From Lithospermum erythrorhizon (Eukaryota > Streptophyta > Magnoliopsida > Boraginales > Boraginaceae): a stretch of 64,000 nucleotides of DNA. This document shows, in pieces, positions 23,498 through 36,570 of the stretch (the stretch's first letter is position 1; every line of letters starts with the position of its first letter). The translations under genes were made by a program, and so were the position numbers. Location: positions 1 through 64,000 of the forward strand of contig JADFUC010002232.1 in NCBI GenBank assembly GCA_019722365.1, read 5' to 3'. The notes under the pieces are model-generated. The model did not search any database, was not told the DNA's origin, and worked only from the letters and a program-made list of their open reading frames with translations.

Positions 23498-25116
23498 TTT
23501 TCACCTGCTTGTACTCGACTCTCGGGGACTTTTCTGCTTATTATATTGCTCCCACAATTTTAATGCTTAATTACTTTTATATATATTATAAAAAATTATA
23601 AAAAAATAATATTTTGCAAAAATAAATTAGATATCGATTTTATATTTTTAATTATTGATTAAAAAATAATTTATTAATTAGCGTATGGCAATTCAACGTG
23701 ATTAATTTGAAATGGAGAGAATGTGTTGCTAATATCGAGAGGAGTGATATTATAGGAAAAAAAAATGTAATATTAAAATAACAAGTAAAAATAAATAAAA
23801 TGTAGTGTTAGAAACTTAGAATGTCAAATAAAGAAAATGAAGGGAGTATTATTTACTATTCAAGTGAAACAAATCATTTTGCCTAATTTTTTATTTTTTT
23901 TGGTTTTATCTAATGTTTACTTATGATTAATGTTGATAGAAGTGAGGCTTCGAGAGAAAGTCGTGATGATTGAAGTTCTTGTTAATGTATGTATTATTAC
24001 AGATTTTTAGGTTCGATTCAATCGATTTTTTTTAATTTTTTTTTTGTAAAAGCGATTTTGTCGGTTTTTTAAATACATCAATTATATTTGTTGAACATTA
24101 ATTCGGTTTAAATTGGTTTAGTTAATATCTGTTTTTGTGCTTAATCTTTTCCATTTGGTCTATTTTTCGGTTTTATCACATAATAATTTTAAGAAGTCAT
24201 GAAGTACATATCATTTAAGAAATCAATTACTGATGAAATTTCCTAGTTCCTAGAACAAGAAATTATTCATTGACTTCTAAATCGACATTTGATATTATGA
24301 GCTAAAGGTTGCACCATCATCTACATTATCCAAATAAATGGAGGCATAAAACACAAAGATTAGATAAAAAATAAAAATAAATCATAATATAATTATTAGA
24401 AAACAAAATTATAAATAATACACTTACCTTCATTGGACTTTCCTTTACTTTCCACATCCTATATAATTCACTCCTAAGGCAAATCTGATTGTCTTTTAGT
24501 TTTAAAAATTATGTAATAATCTATTTTAAAATTTTAAAAAGTAAATGTAAAATAAAAAATATCACAAATATAAATATTTTAAATAAAATATATAATATTC
24601 AAATAAAATATATATAGTCGGTTCGGTAAAAATCGGTTTGGTTTATGCTAAGCCCAGATTAATTTTAATAGTTTTTAATTTTTTTTTTTTAAAGCTTTTC
24701 GATTCGGTCATTTTTTCCAACCAAATTGATTAAATTTGATACGATCGATTTTTCGATTTGAATATAAACCACAACATCCGCTTGTATTATACATTGGAAA
24801 CCAACAACTTTGGTTGTTTTAATCATTTTTCTATTATTTCTAATATAAATTTTAAGCAATGATAACAGCTTGTAGAATAAGATTTATTTTTGTTTTGGAT
24901 TATTTTCAATAATTAATTGACTATGTTAAATGTATCAAGTCATATCTATGACAAAATTTATTCCACATAATGACTTAATTAATTAAATTAATCCAAAAAA
25001 TAATTATCTAAGAATTATTCAGCTACATTTCCGTATAATTTGTTTCATATGTATTACAGGGGATAGTATATAATACTCCGTAGTAAAGATGAATTATTGA
25101 TTCAAATAAATATGGA
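23498..25116. other. AT-rich intergenic region
   Basis: No gene. Long A/T stretches and scattered TCGGTTCGGT-like words near 24030-24130 and 24615-24760 may be remnants of a repeat, but I cannot classify them. Confidence 0.5.
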
Positions 25117-26022
25117 TTAACCATTTGCTTGAAAAAAAGTTATTCCCATTCCATTGAAAGATATTGAGATGTAGAATTCAGCCCTCTTCATCTGAATATT
25201 AAGAATAAGGAAAGACAGAATCCTATACAGAATAATTAAACCTAACATAACAACTATGTTGTTCCATCTTGATGACTCATTCAGACCTTGATGATTAAGG
25301 AATTGATCTGCATTCATCAAACATTGTCCTTCATCACTAATCTTCAAGCATCTCCATACTCTCTGTCTTCCTCCATACTCATTAACCATAAAAGCTTCAA
25401 AGGGATACTTGAACAAGCTGAAATAGTGCATGAACATCCAATATTTTGGTATATCATGTTTAACAATGAAATAGCCGGAGGAGCTAGGAAAAGGATCCCT
25501 GAGTCCAGCAATCAAAGGAGTTCCAACAGTGAAATTAGGCACCAATGCAGCGAAACATGCAACTAAAGAATTCCAAACAAGTAGACAGAAATAGAGAAAA
25601 CGAGAGATGTCTCTATTCAAACCAACCAAAAAATAACATAAGAAGAAATCCTGTAAGCTCCTCGAGTGGTCTCCCTCTCTATAATTCTCCTATCAAGTAA
25701 AAAAATTGGCAAAACTTGTGTTGAAGATAGAAACAAGAAACCAAGGCAGACCGCGAAGAACCCCACACGAGTTTCCAACGATAACTTTTGATCATTATTA
25801 GCGTTCAAGAACACCGTCCCAAGCAGAATTCCAGCTAGTAAAACCTGAACTATTCTCCCTAAGAAAAGCTCTTTTAGTCCTAAAGATGTTCTTAGATGTT
25901 CTTTGGCTTAAGATACTCAATTCCTTAAATGGAGAATTTGGATCGGAAATATTTGATACCCTCAACTCAGGGAAGGACGTTTTTTCCAAATTATCATCCT
26001 TCGGTTCTTTAGTTTCCTCCAT
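25117..26022 (-). pseudogene. ABCG (WBC) half-transporter pseudogene, membrane domain only
   Basis: Minus-strand frames resemble the C-terminal half of plant ABCG half-transporters, closest in my recollection to the ABCG4/8/23 group. 26022-25798 gives the linker and ILSQRTSKNIFRTKRAF. 25814-25617 gives FLNANNDQKLSLETRVGFFA and RRIIERETTRGAYRISSYV. 25629-25117 gives WNSLVACFAALVPNF, GTPLIAGL, KHDIPKYWMFMHYFSLFKYP and the C-terminal NVVMLG-like membrane segment. A one-base frameshift lies near 25855, and about two dozen residues (a membrane helix) are missing at 25625-25640. The ATP-binding domain normally before this part is absent upstream. This is a truncated, inactive copy. Confidence 0.85.
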
Positions 26023-26713
26023 TTCATGTTAGATTTAATTTAATTTATGCAAATCATAAATGCCCAAGGTGCGTCGGTAAGCAATAATGTCTCGGCATGT
26101 CGGGATTGAAGAGCGTGGGATTTGGATCTTCCGATTACATATGGCCATACTGTGTTCTTTGATAATGAGATGTAAAGAATATAAGCAATGATTGGAAGTA
26201 CCGACCACAACACCTATATATAGGAAAATATAGGGTTTTATGATTATTAATAGAATCATGGGTTTATACTTAATACTAATTACAATACAATAAACTGATA
26301 AACTTCATCTCATCATGAAATCGACACTGCAATTTAACTTTAAGATAAAACTTTTTATCTTAGCATCTTATAATACATATTGTAGCGATTATTCTAACGA
26401 TCTCTGACAGGCACGTGTATTTCTTATGTAATATGTTTTAACCTTAGAACTCCGAGCCTTTATATCTTTTCAAAGGTATCCTTAAACAATCTCGTCCATT
26501 AATTATCTGCAACCGGCAATTTAAACTTTTGTATGCTATCGTGACTAAGTCCTCGATGATACATAACCCAAATGACATAGATCAAGTATATGAATGTGTA
26601 GCATGGAAATTACATGTAATGGTCGCCCAATATCTATTTCAGTAGTCCTCTTAAATTTCGAAGTGAGATCATACGAAAAAAATATATCGAGTGAACATGG
26701 TGAAAATTTTTAT
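26023..26713. other. Spacer between ABCG pseudogene and copia pol
   Basis: No gene recognised. It may include the 3' LTR of the copia element, expected just below 26714 on the minus strand, but I could not find its ends. Confidence 0.4.
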
Positions 26714-29280
26714 TTAGCGAAACATAAAATCGAAACCAAAATTTATGTCTTTAGCGGTGACATTCTGCCTGAGCTCCCATAACACCGACGTCGTCAAATG
26801 ACGTAACCCGTATAGAGCGTTATGCTCATGAAAGACAATGGTGGTAATCCCATGAAATAGCGGATCCGCGACCATAGAGTTGTTCCGTATGTTGATAGAC
26901 ATTAATTCCCCAGACCATATTTAACTGCTTTAATTTAAATCTTGATGTGCTTTGACTTTGTGAGCGTTGTTATTAGAATACAACTATTTTGCGGACTTTA
27001 TTGTCACAAAAAGAGCTTTAGTGGTCTTTGATACCATACCACTATTCGTAATCCGGTGACCTTCATGACCATAAAAGCATGATTGGATGCCTCAAAGCAT
27101 ACTAAGCTTCGTAGTAGAAGTTGCTATAAGTTCTGTTTGGCACTCTTCCAGGATATAGCTCCTCAAACTGACAAATAAACATACCACGGTGGATCACAGG
27201 CGTCTTAATCGGCATAATCAGTGAGTACCCGATGATCTCTATCGACTCGATTGAGCATGTAATGCTTTTGGTGTTCTCTGAGATATCGCGTACCCTTTTG
27301 GTTGTCTTGAGTGATCGAGCCGGATTGCCAAGTATGTCACCCACTTTACTTCAATACATGATATACCTTGATATCGGACGTGCTGCAAACTGAGCATCAC
27401 AAGGCTCTATTTCTTTGACATATGGAACCTCTTGCATTTGGTTTCTTTCAAAATCATTTTTGGGACATTGATTGAGACTAAACTTATCTCCTTTTTTTGC
27501 TAAATTATTCGCGGCTTCTGATCTGCATGCAAACCTTTGAAATTTCTCGATATAGTTACTTTGGGATGATAAAGAACTACCTCGAGAGCGATCTCGTGTA
27601 TCACCGATTCTAATCTGAGATCTTCCCCGAGATCTTTCATTTTCAAATTTGTTTTGATAGAAAATGCTTGGTTTCATCTAATAATTGTATATCATTCTTG
27701 GGAAGCGATATCGTAAACATATAAGACCGAAATATCTTTATAAATTGGACTTATGGTATATCTGATCTTAAGCGTTCACCGAGCCGAGGTGATTCTTTGT
27801 AAAGAGCTTGAAATACCGTTGACGAGGAAAACTGGCGAATTATAGATGGAATTTCTTTAGTTTGCGTACCAGCAGATGGCGTCCTGAGAAGTTTTAAGGT
27901 GGACCGTATAAATTGTCATGAATGTTACCGTTGAAACAGCAGTCTTTACATCCATCGATACCGCTTCCCGAGGTCAAAATGTGCCACAAGCCATTGTATC
28001 ACGAAGATACTTTCGATGAAACCGGAGAGAAAGTCTCTTTATAATCAATCACGCTACTTTTGAGTAAATCCTTTTGCTGACAAGGCAAGCTATATCCATA
28101 TATTACCTGTGAATTCTTTTTTTGGTTGTAAATATCCACTTCTGACCAATGAACTTCCGTACGCCGGGTATCTGGCGAGATCCCGTACACCATTGTCTTT
28201 CATGGACTTAATCTCCTCGTTAACAGCATCGATCCACTTTTGAGAGTTAGGACTTTGCGAAACTGCGGGGAAGTTGATTGGATCATCACCATAATTGATA
28301 CCATCTACGTGTTCTGAAGAAATATAATATAATCATCGGGGAATCGCGTTCTCCCTTTCTCACAGTGGATCTCATAATGGCATTGTTCTTGAGATGCTTG
28401 AGAATTTCTTATGGAATGACATGTAACATATTTGGTCTTGATGGGAATGATTTTCGATTTACGTCTTCTTTGTTGGATCGTTTCATGAGCAATTCCAAGC
28501 GCATCTTGATCATTGTTATGTGATGGATGGAAGGAAACTAAATCACTCTTGAAAGGCGAAATCACAATATCTGCTCCCCCAGACTCGGCATCTTCCAGGC
28601 TGGGCATTTTCAGTCTCAAGAAAATTGATCACGGTAGTGGGATCATAAAATTTATACCCTAACGATCGTTCGGGTATCCAACAAAGTAGCTCTACCCAAC
28701 CGTTTTTAGTCGGTTTCTTTTCATTTGAAGCATAAGGCCTTGCCATTGGACATCCCCCGAATGTGTAAGTGTCTTATCTTTGGGTTCTTTACCGGGTCCA
28801 TAATTAAGCCAAGGTTTGTGGTTGCTTTAGTAGGGAACTTCGATTTAAGATATAATTTATAGTCTTAAGTCTCTCCCAGTGATTCGGGTAAAGTTGTGTG
28901 ACTAAATATGCTCTGCGTGTCTTTTAATGTTACGTATGTCTACCATTACCCATTCGTGGTAGGAGATCTGGCCTTAGTGTATTGAAGTCGAGTTCAGAAA
29001 AACCACTCTAGGAATTTAGCAAATAGCCTGGGCGTTGTTCTGATGTATCTACCATAGTATTAACGCGGTCGAATCTAATGGCATAATTGTTTTGCTCAGG
29101 TTGGTTTCCTCGGCCTTGAAAGCTTTGAACACATCAGGTGATTGAGACTTTTCATGAATGAGATAAAGATAGCCATATCGAGAAAAATCATCTATAAACG
29201 TTATAAAATAATGTTGACCATTCCAACACCTTAACAGCCCGCGCAGAGTGGTACGAGTTTGGGAATCATTAACCTTTTGT
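26714..29280 (-). pseudogene. Ty1/copia pol remnant (integrase, RT, RNase H)
   Basis: On the minus strand the order is integrase, RT, RNase H, which is the copia order. Landmarks: GQHYFITFIDDFSRYGYLYL (near 29210), the late integrase segments GYKFYDPTT near 28650 and DDYIIFLQ near 28325, RT IDYKETFSPVSSK near 28020, and YVYD at 27710-27721, where YVDD is expected. Next come SQSNYIEKFQRF and KGDKFSLNQCPKND (27600-27430). RNase H-like IRNNSMVADPLFHGI lies near 26890. The segments are in different frames with stops between. The gag and protease part is missing here; a gag remnant of this superfamily in the same orientation lies at 44845-45129. The element is dead. Confidence 0.9.
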
Positions 29281-29289
29281 ATACCAAAA

Positions 29290-31505
29290 GTCGCCCAACC
29301 GATGGATCTGATGGCAGACTTGACCTGCTTTGGCATTAACAAAGACATAACTCTACATTCCATGGTGGTGTTCCATATACAATAAAATAACAAACAACGG
29401 AATGAATCCACATGACAATACCCAACTCAGGATACTGAAATCAAAAATACAACATAGGGAAAGTATGACAACCCGGCCCTTGATATAATACAACTTGAGT
29501 ACGAAATAAACAAATGTCGACCACAAAGGAAATAGGCGGTGATAACTACTATGCCGCCATCTATAATCTTCACGCGGCTCTGTATCACGGATCTGACCAC
29601 TTTCAATGGTGACCCGCATAAAGCATGGCCACATGGGAATAGAAATTGACTATTAGTAGTGGGCCCTCATCTACGGACAGTCGTCGCATATATTCATACT
29701 TATATATAACATATGCATATACATTAACGGCCACGCAATGAATAACGATCCCTGGCTAACGCTGAGTCTCCTCGATGTTACGTAATATTATACGTAGGTT
29801 TATAATCATAATAATACATATTCATTTAAGGGAAGCTGTCGCTTGGCTTAGCCTTAGGGTAATCAAAAAGTCATCCAAAATGAGGAATCCACTTCCACAA
29901 ATAGTAAGCAGATGAGTCCTCCAAATAAACATCACAGAGAATCCGCTCCAGGCCAATACACATATGATCCGCCTCGAATAAATACACATATGAGGAATCG
30001 CCTCAAATAATCGAGATGGGGCCTCCACTCCATCCTCCCGACCCATTTCGCCTCGATATGCATATCGCTGAGCACCGAATCACGAGTGCGCTGATATACT
30101 GCTTAAACCTCCCGGTCGGAGTGCGCGCCCTGTAAATAACCTGCAAGCAATCAAAACACATACACCTGACCACACGCTTACGACCACACAGCACAAGTAC
30201 CTGCCTTGCCGTTGGCTGCCAGCGATCAATAACATGAATCATAATCTCGTAATATAACTCATAATCATAATTATCTACGTAATATGATCAAAATCTCAAT
30301 TATTTCATAATATGAATCATATTCACAATGTCCATAATATCAATCATAATCCACGCAATACGTAATCAAGAATAGTCAGAGATAACACATGCTGAAAATA
30401 TATAACATAATATATATATATAGAAAGGTTCAATGATGAGATTTATCTTCGCTCGATTAAGCGATGTGCTATTTGTAGGCAGATCTCGTGCTGGGTCTAG
30501 AAGCTCAACTTCTTATTCAAAGAAGTTATACATTATAACACATTTTATAGAGATAACACGTCTTAAGATCTATTTAAACCCAGGTATTATGCAAATATAT
30601 GATTCAATTTAACTTTTTAGTAATAAATACATCCCGGAAATTAGTATACTAACAAAATTCCAACTTAACTACATTCAATTTACAGGCTTCGCAACTGACC
30701 AGTTATCAAGCTATTATCCGCTTTGATAGCAACGTGCATTTGATCGATCCAATTGCCTTCGTTAAACCCGTTATAATCAACGCTGGTTGAAACTCAATTA
30801 CTCTTGACTTTGAATAACTCTTACTTGATATCCTCTGCGATCAACCTCGCCCAACATCAAATTATAGCAAACAATTATATTAAAGTTCCGTAACATCATC
30901 ATTTAATTTAAAAACTTAAGAAAAGGTGGCTTCGATCCAGTCAATCACAGCTGAGCCTGGTCAGTATAATCAACTACCCATGCATATTTGACTTAGAGGA
31001 TACTTATAACATTTCAACCTTGCAAAAACTCCAATTCGTTAAAGAAGAGTCAGCGAACCTATCGTTTCTACATTTTCCTTCTACAAAATCGATTGTCATA
31101 ACCTCATTAATCTAAAACTTTGGAAGCGATCCGTATATGATTTAGTCCCAAAATCATGGTTAACAAAAATCAATAAAAGTCTACTTACAGAAACTCAAGA
31201 AATATCTCAAAAGATTTGATCTTTGCTTTAGATATGATGAGGATGACAATCCACCACATGCCATGAGTTTAAGCGACAATCGATGAGAGAAATGAAAGAA
31301 AATTTCCAAGGGGAGGGGGGAGAGTGAAGTGCCCGGCCCAAGAGGGGGAAGGAAGAATGGATCAGGGATGGAATGAGTGGTGGTAGGTGGGATATTTGGG
31401 AAGAATTTAAGTTCCGTTAGGTTCGGTTAATTACACACACACGCCCGTGCTTAAATCTCAAGCGAAACCGATTTCTGATATTTATTCCCGTATAATACTA
31501 CTCAT
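29290..31505 (-). repeat. LARD copy A, left long repeat (3' LTR)
   Basis: Partner of 34840-36570. The LTR end proper appears to be near 29466 (minus strand reading GGGTTGTCATA). The reverse complement of this repeat also matches 42660-44823. Confidence 0.65.
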
Positions 31506-34500
31506 CGCGTACTGCGTCTTTCAGTCTGTCGATATTATTGGTATTGCCTCTCAGGTCGCCTGAGCGAAATATACCGCTGACCAGGCCGATTTGTGGAATT
31601 CTCAGCTCTTCGACCAGTACTGATTTCATCTGCGGCTTATATACTATCGGCATGTGGTAGAGGCGGGTTATTTCTACACACCGCATAAAATTTCTAGCCC
31701 TCAAGAGGTACAGCAGAGATCACATTCTCCCAACATAGTCATTGCAGGAGATGTATCTTCCACATTATGACATATTATAAATCTGGCATATCATAGTATT
31801 CATGTAGATCCTGCAGCCCAACTCTGACCACATTGTCCCCATATGTCTCTGTAGCATCTCATATTACACAACTGACCGTAAACTGTATTTTATCGTATTG
31901 TTTATGTTAAAATATCACAGAATATGGTAGTATCCTTTCGTAATTCACGTAAATTGTCTTACCTCGTTAATGGAAGGAAGCGCTACATATTATTCCATTA
32001 ATATTGATGATGATATACTGATGACAAAATTCTCTTATCAAAAGCCAGTGTTGTTTGTCTTGGCATCAGTTTCCGGCGTACAACTAATAATAACATTCAC
32101 CCAGCCTTAAGTTCATAATACTTTCCACATGTCTTTTTAAAAACCTGCTTCATAGTATAGTCCTTCATCACGCCAATATTGATATACACACAGGTAATGT
32201 ACTTGGCATTCCGCGTCGCCCATTCATTCAAATGCATTATAACCACTCGCAACTGCTCACGTTCATTTACGTTCTAAAATAAGCTGTAGATTTCATATTG
32301 TCTCGATTAAATATCGTGTTTTTTCTCTTGCACATCATTTCATTACATATAATACCATAACCTCTTTAACCATAAAAACTATAAAATTCAATTTTAAGCC
32401 TTTTTATATACACATGCTGTCCTACGGGATAATTCCAACAACATGCGTGTATATATCAATGTTAACCGATCAACTTATTCTTGGCTCCCATTGATAGCTG
32501 TCTTATCCGCACTTTAATAATCTCACTCCCGGTATGGGTTCGTCTGTGTTAAATTTCAATCTGCCTACATTCACCATGCATCGCCATTTATGAACTTTAA
32601 ATGCGGCAGAAGGTATGGATTAACGTGCATACGCTGAAAATAGTTGAACGGTATTAAAAGCGTACGACCCTTGCATTCCTTTAGACATCCTTCTCCGTAT
32701 GGTACTTTATGAATCCTCGTTTCTGTTCGCGGCTGTTATGGTGTTCCACCCGATGCCATTTCCTTCATTAAATTTAACATATCGAAGTTATTTCTAGTTC
32801 TTAATTAATATAAGAGGTTTCATTTTTTCCCTCGGAGTTAAATATTGAGTGTTTTTCACTCCTCAAGTCTATAAGTTTCAACAATATTAGAATTCAACAT
32901 TTCTTTAATAGCTTCGGTGGTGCTATTAACAGCTTGGAAGTTACATTATTACCGTGTTTCTTTCTTCTTAGTTAAATTATCATCTGCGACTAGCACGGAA
33001 TTCTTTTTCAATATGTCTTATATCATACCAAGCCGTACTACTTTCGAGAAGATCTGTTTTCCATATTGAATTCATGAATTCCCGCTGGTATTCTATTAAT
33101 TGGCGTCTAACCTCGCTGTCGTCACTTAACAACCGCAAAGCGACTTTAACATGTATAACTATATAGCATTTCGCGTCCTTGTGGCCGTTATAAAATTCCA
33201 CAGAGGGAATCTTATGGTTATACATAAAATTTGTACCACAGCTTTTATCGGCAGTTGACCCTTGAAACTTGTAGATCTACTCTCCCTAATAATTCAATTA
33301 TATCCTTTAAGCATGTCTCCGAATCCATCAGCAGAATCATAAGTGTGAATTTTCGATTATCCTCACAGAGTTGTAGATTAATACCTGCAAACAATTGTTC
33401 TCAGAAGAGTAAATACACCAGAGACTACTAGTCTAGCATTATACACCAGGACAGAGCTCATTTCAAATTATCACTCATGGTTCAGTAGTTTAGCCTTGTA
33501 TTCCATGCTAATTTAATATTGTCCATGAGGGATTTATTAAACTTCTTCATTCTACTGATAATCAGATTCAAATCATAGAACTCGCATTTCGCATCCCATT
33601 AGTTGTATCCCTTAAACAATAAATTTTCATTTATGACTGATCGTTAACCATCCCATATTTTTCTGCCTTAGGTGAGATCCACAGTTGATATTGGGTTTCA
33701 GCTTCCTCGAGGCGAGGCAGTCTGTTTCCGATTACATAATTTCTGAGAATTCCGCCGCAACTGGCTGGTCTTGAAAAATTTAACTCTCAACCGTTGAATC
33801 GAGGTTTCCCATAGATTATCACTTTATCTTGAAACAGGATAATATTCAACATTTTTCACTCACACTTATCACCTTAGAATGCAGGCGATCTCACAATGTG
33901 AAAGTAAATCCATTGCTTGATTGGTGCTTGCTAAACCTTCTTAATCTGTTTATTAAAATTAAACTAACCATAATTTATGGGGAATTAGTATAACATAACT
34001 CAAATGACAGCGAAAATTCAATTTGATAGGCATTCATGATTTATATAGCGTATTACTTCAATATGTTCCCAAGTCTTGAAGAAATCATCATTCCTTTCAT
34101 GTCTTTTTTTTCTTGAACAACTAATTTTTCATTAATTACATATTTGATATTTCAACTATTATCACCAAATTATATCATAATTTCATAATATATTTTAGAT
34201 TTTGTCCACATATCTACTAAATATAACATATACTCATATGGAAAGAAGTACCTTCATTGGACTTATTCCGTGTTTTCACGCGTTTAATTCTGTTATATAT
34301 CAAATTAAAAACCATACACATTAACAACACAATCTCGTTTAATCTGATGTGTGTTGCGTAATTTACCAAAGTGTTATAAATACCGTCTTTAAATAATATA
34401 TATGGCTGGACCTTTATTTTGTTCTATTCGACCTTTGCATGATTTCTGCTTTATCGTATTCATACTCCGCATGGAGCAACCAAGGTCAGCATGCTTAAAG

Positions 34501-34839
34501 TCGGCTAACCGGATCTAAGGATGACGTCTTCCTTGCTGAAACCCGGTGCCAGCATCTGGGTTGCCAAATATCTCTCAAAGCCATATCGACTCTCAGTTCA
34601 AAGTCACATATCTTAGCATGAGGTTGCATTCAGCCAGCAGCATTTTGATACAAGTCGTCAATCAACCGAACCCACATGGCGAACGCCAGCAACCATCGTT
34701 AAGGTACTCGCGCGATTCGTGAAAATCTTCCGGAGTGGCATCACCGGCGTTCGCGGTCAACGAAAGAGAGTGAGACTCCGCGAAGGCTCAATACCAGCCA
34801 GCTATAACAGGCACACACCGTTAACATGCACGAGTCATA
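31506..34839 (-). other. Interior of LARD copy A, no coding signal
   Basis: No domain recognised. The largest minus frame (33225-32980, 81 codons) has no family resemblance. The part 33060-33105 and its inverted match near 40975-41010 share GGAATTCATGAATTCAA. Confidence 0.5.
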
Positions 34840-36570
34840 GCTGATGGATCTGATACTTGAATATGACACAACGACATTAACAAACACGTAACTACGGAAT
34901 CGTAGTGTTCGGCGGCATATACAATAAAATAACAAATATGAGAATACAAATCACGCCCCAATAATACAAAAGTCAATGCATGAGAGGAAAGTATGACAAC
35001 TTGACCCCACCATTATAATACATATAAGTCTAGAAATATACAAGTGGTACCAAATTGAAATGGTGATGAGGACTTCTCAATGATCGCCACAGAGACACAG
35101 GCATAAAATGCCCGCCCATAGAGAATAGGGGTGGTGGGAATACAAATACCACAGACTTGATCCCATGCATATATTCTGCCTATATAACGCCTCATTCTTT
35201 GTGCAATGAATAACGATCACTTGGCTTCGCATAGAATCCTCTTATACGATGTTACATAATATTATACCACGTAGGTTTATAATCATAAATAATGCATATT
35301 CATTTAAAGGCGTATGACATTTTGAGATAATCAAAATTCATCAAATGATCCGCCATGAATAGTAAACAAATAGAAATCCACCTCCAAATAACAATGCGAA
35401 ATCATCCAAATAATACGTATAAGGAATACGCCTCAAATACACATGAGATCCACCTCCAAATAATGGTTGAGGTCGCCACCCATCTTAAACCTCCACGAAT
35501 CATTTGCCCATATCTTGTGCCGCACTGAGCCTCCACAGTTGGGGAGGTGCCCAGCACTCCCAAGAATACAACTTTTAGTAGAGACACATACTTGTTCCTG
35601 GCAACACAAATTTACATGATCGTAGCATAGTTATAATCTCGCCAATAACAGCTCAATGGTGTCTCAGCAAATATTGGTCAGGTGATCTCATTGTTGTGAC
35701 CTTGGATCATAGATTTGCATTATCCATGTGTTCCTTGCTTATTAACAAATAGCATGTCAAATAAGATTCGAAATGACCCCTTAAAAGGTTCCTTGACTGA
35801 GTGTTAATACCACGTCTGCAATTCAAGTTGCTTTTTAGTAATCATCTATTACATTCAAAGAAATTCCAACAACTTCCACAGTTTGCTATGTTAAATGACT
35901 TTTATTATCCGCGATAGCGCTGAGTCACATTTGATTCTGACAGCGATTTGCAAGCTAATTAACCCGTTATAATCAACCTTTAGTTTCAAAACTCAAATTT
36001 TCTCAACTTTGAATATATGCTTCAACCCCAACAACGATCAACAATAGTTCATATCGAAACAATTTATAGCCCCACCTTTGACAGCCCTTCTTGCTTGAGT
36101 TCTTCATCTTAGTTGAAACTTGAAAAAAGATGGTCAGCAGATCGATCAATGCAGCTGGCTAAAGTAAGTATAATCACTATGACCTGTTTCAGCTTGAGAT
36201 GCTATAGACACAGGTCGCTCAGCAATGGGTTTCTCTTAACCAAATCGGTTGTTGTATAATCTTATTCTATTTCTTGAATGATAATATATATCGACTTTTG
36301 AGGAGTCTAACAAAATCATTAAGTCAGCTCTTGACGCTCAAAATACAGATATGATGGAGAAATGAATCTTTTGTCCTTAGGGGTTTAGCGACAATCGGTG
36401 GAAAATGGAAAATTCCGAGTGGAGGTGAAATTGCACCTTGAGAAGAGGGATGGTGGTGGTGGGTGCAGGATGTATTTAGAGGGAAAATTTGAGTTAAGTT
36501 TAGGTTTGGTTTTAATCTCAGCGGCAGTTTTAATGTTATTCCCGTGGCATATATTACTACTCATCATTAC
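34840..36570 (-). repeat. LARD copy A, right long repeat (5' LTR)
   Basis: It aligns with 29290-31505 but is shorter by about 0.5 kb, so it carries deletions. The terminus near 34998 reads GTTGTCATAC on the minus strand. Confidence 0.65.

Larger units (their letters stand above)
29290..36570 (-). mobile_element. LARD-like LTR retrotransposon copy A
   Basis: Direct repeats at about 29290-31505 and 34840-36570 flank an interior of about 3.3 kb. Shared landmarks are ACAATAAAATAACAAA (29377; 34923), GAAAGTATGACAAC (29459; 34988), and TTATTCCCGT near 31480 and 36535. The interior has no recognisable gag, protease, RT or integrase in any frame. Stretches of it recur in inverted orientation at 39.9-42.66 kb, for example around 32700-32800 against 41310-41430. 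Long LTRs with a conserved non-coding interior fit a large retrotransposon derivative (LARD). A very decayed autonomous element is the alternative. The shared sequence runs past the apparent LTR end at 29466 to about 29290, so a tandem arrangement is possible. Confidence 0.6.
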
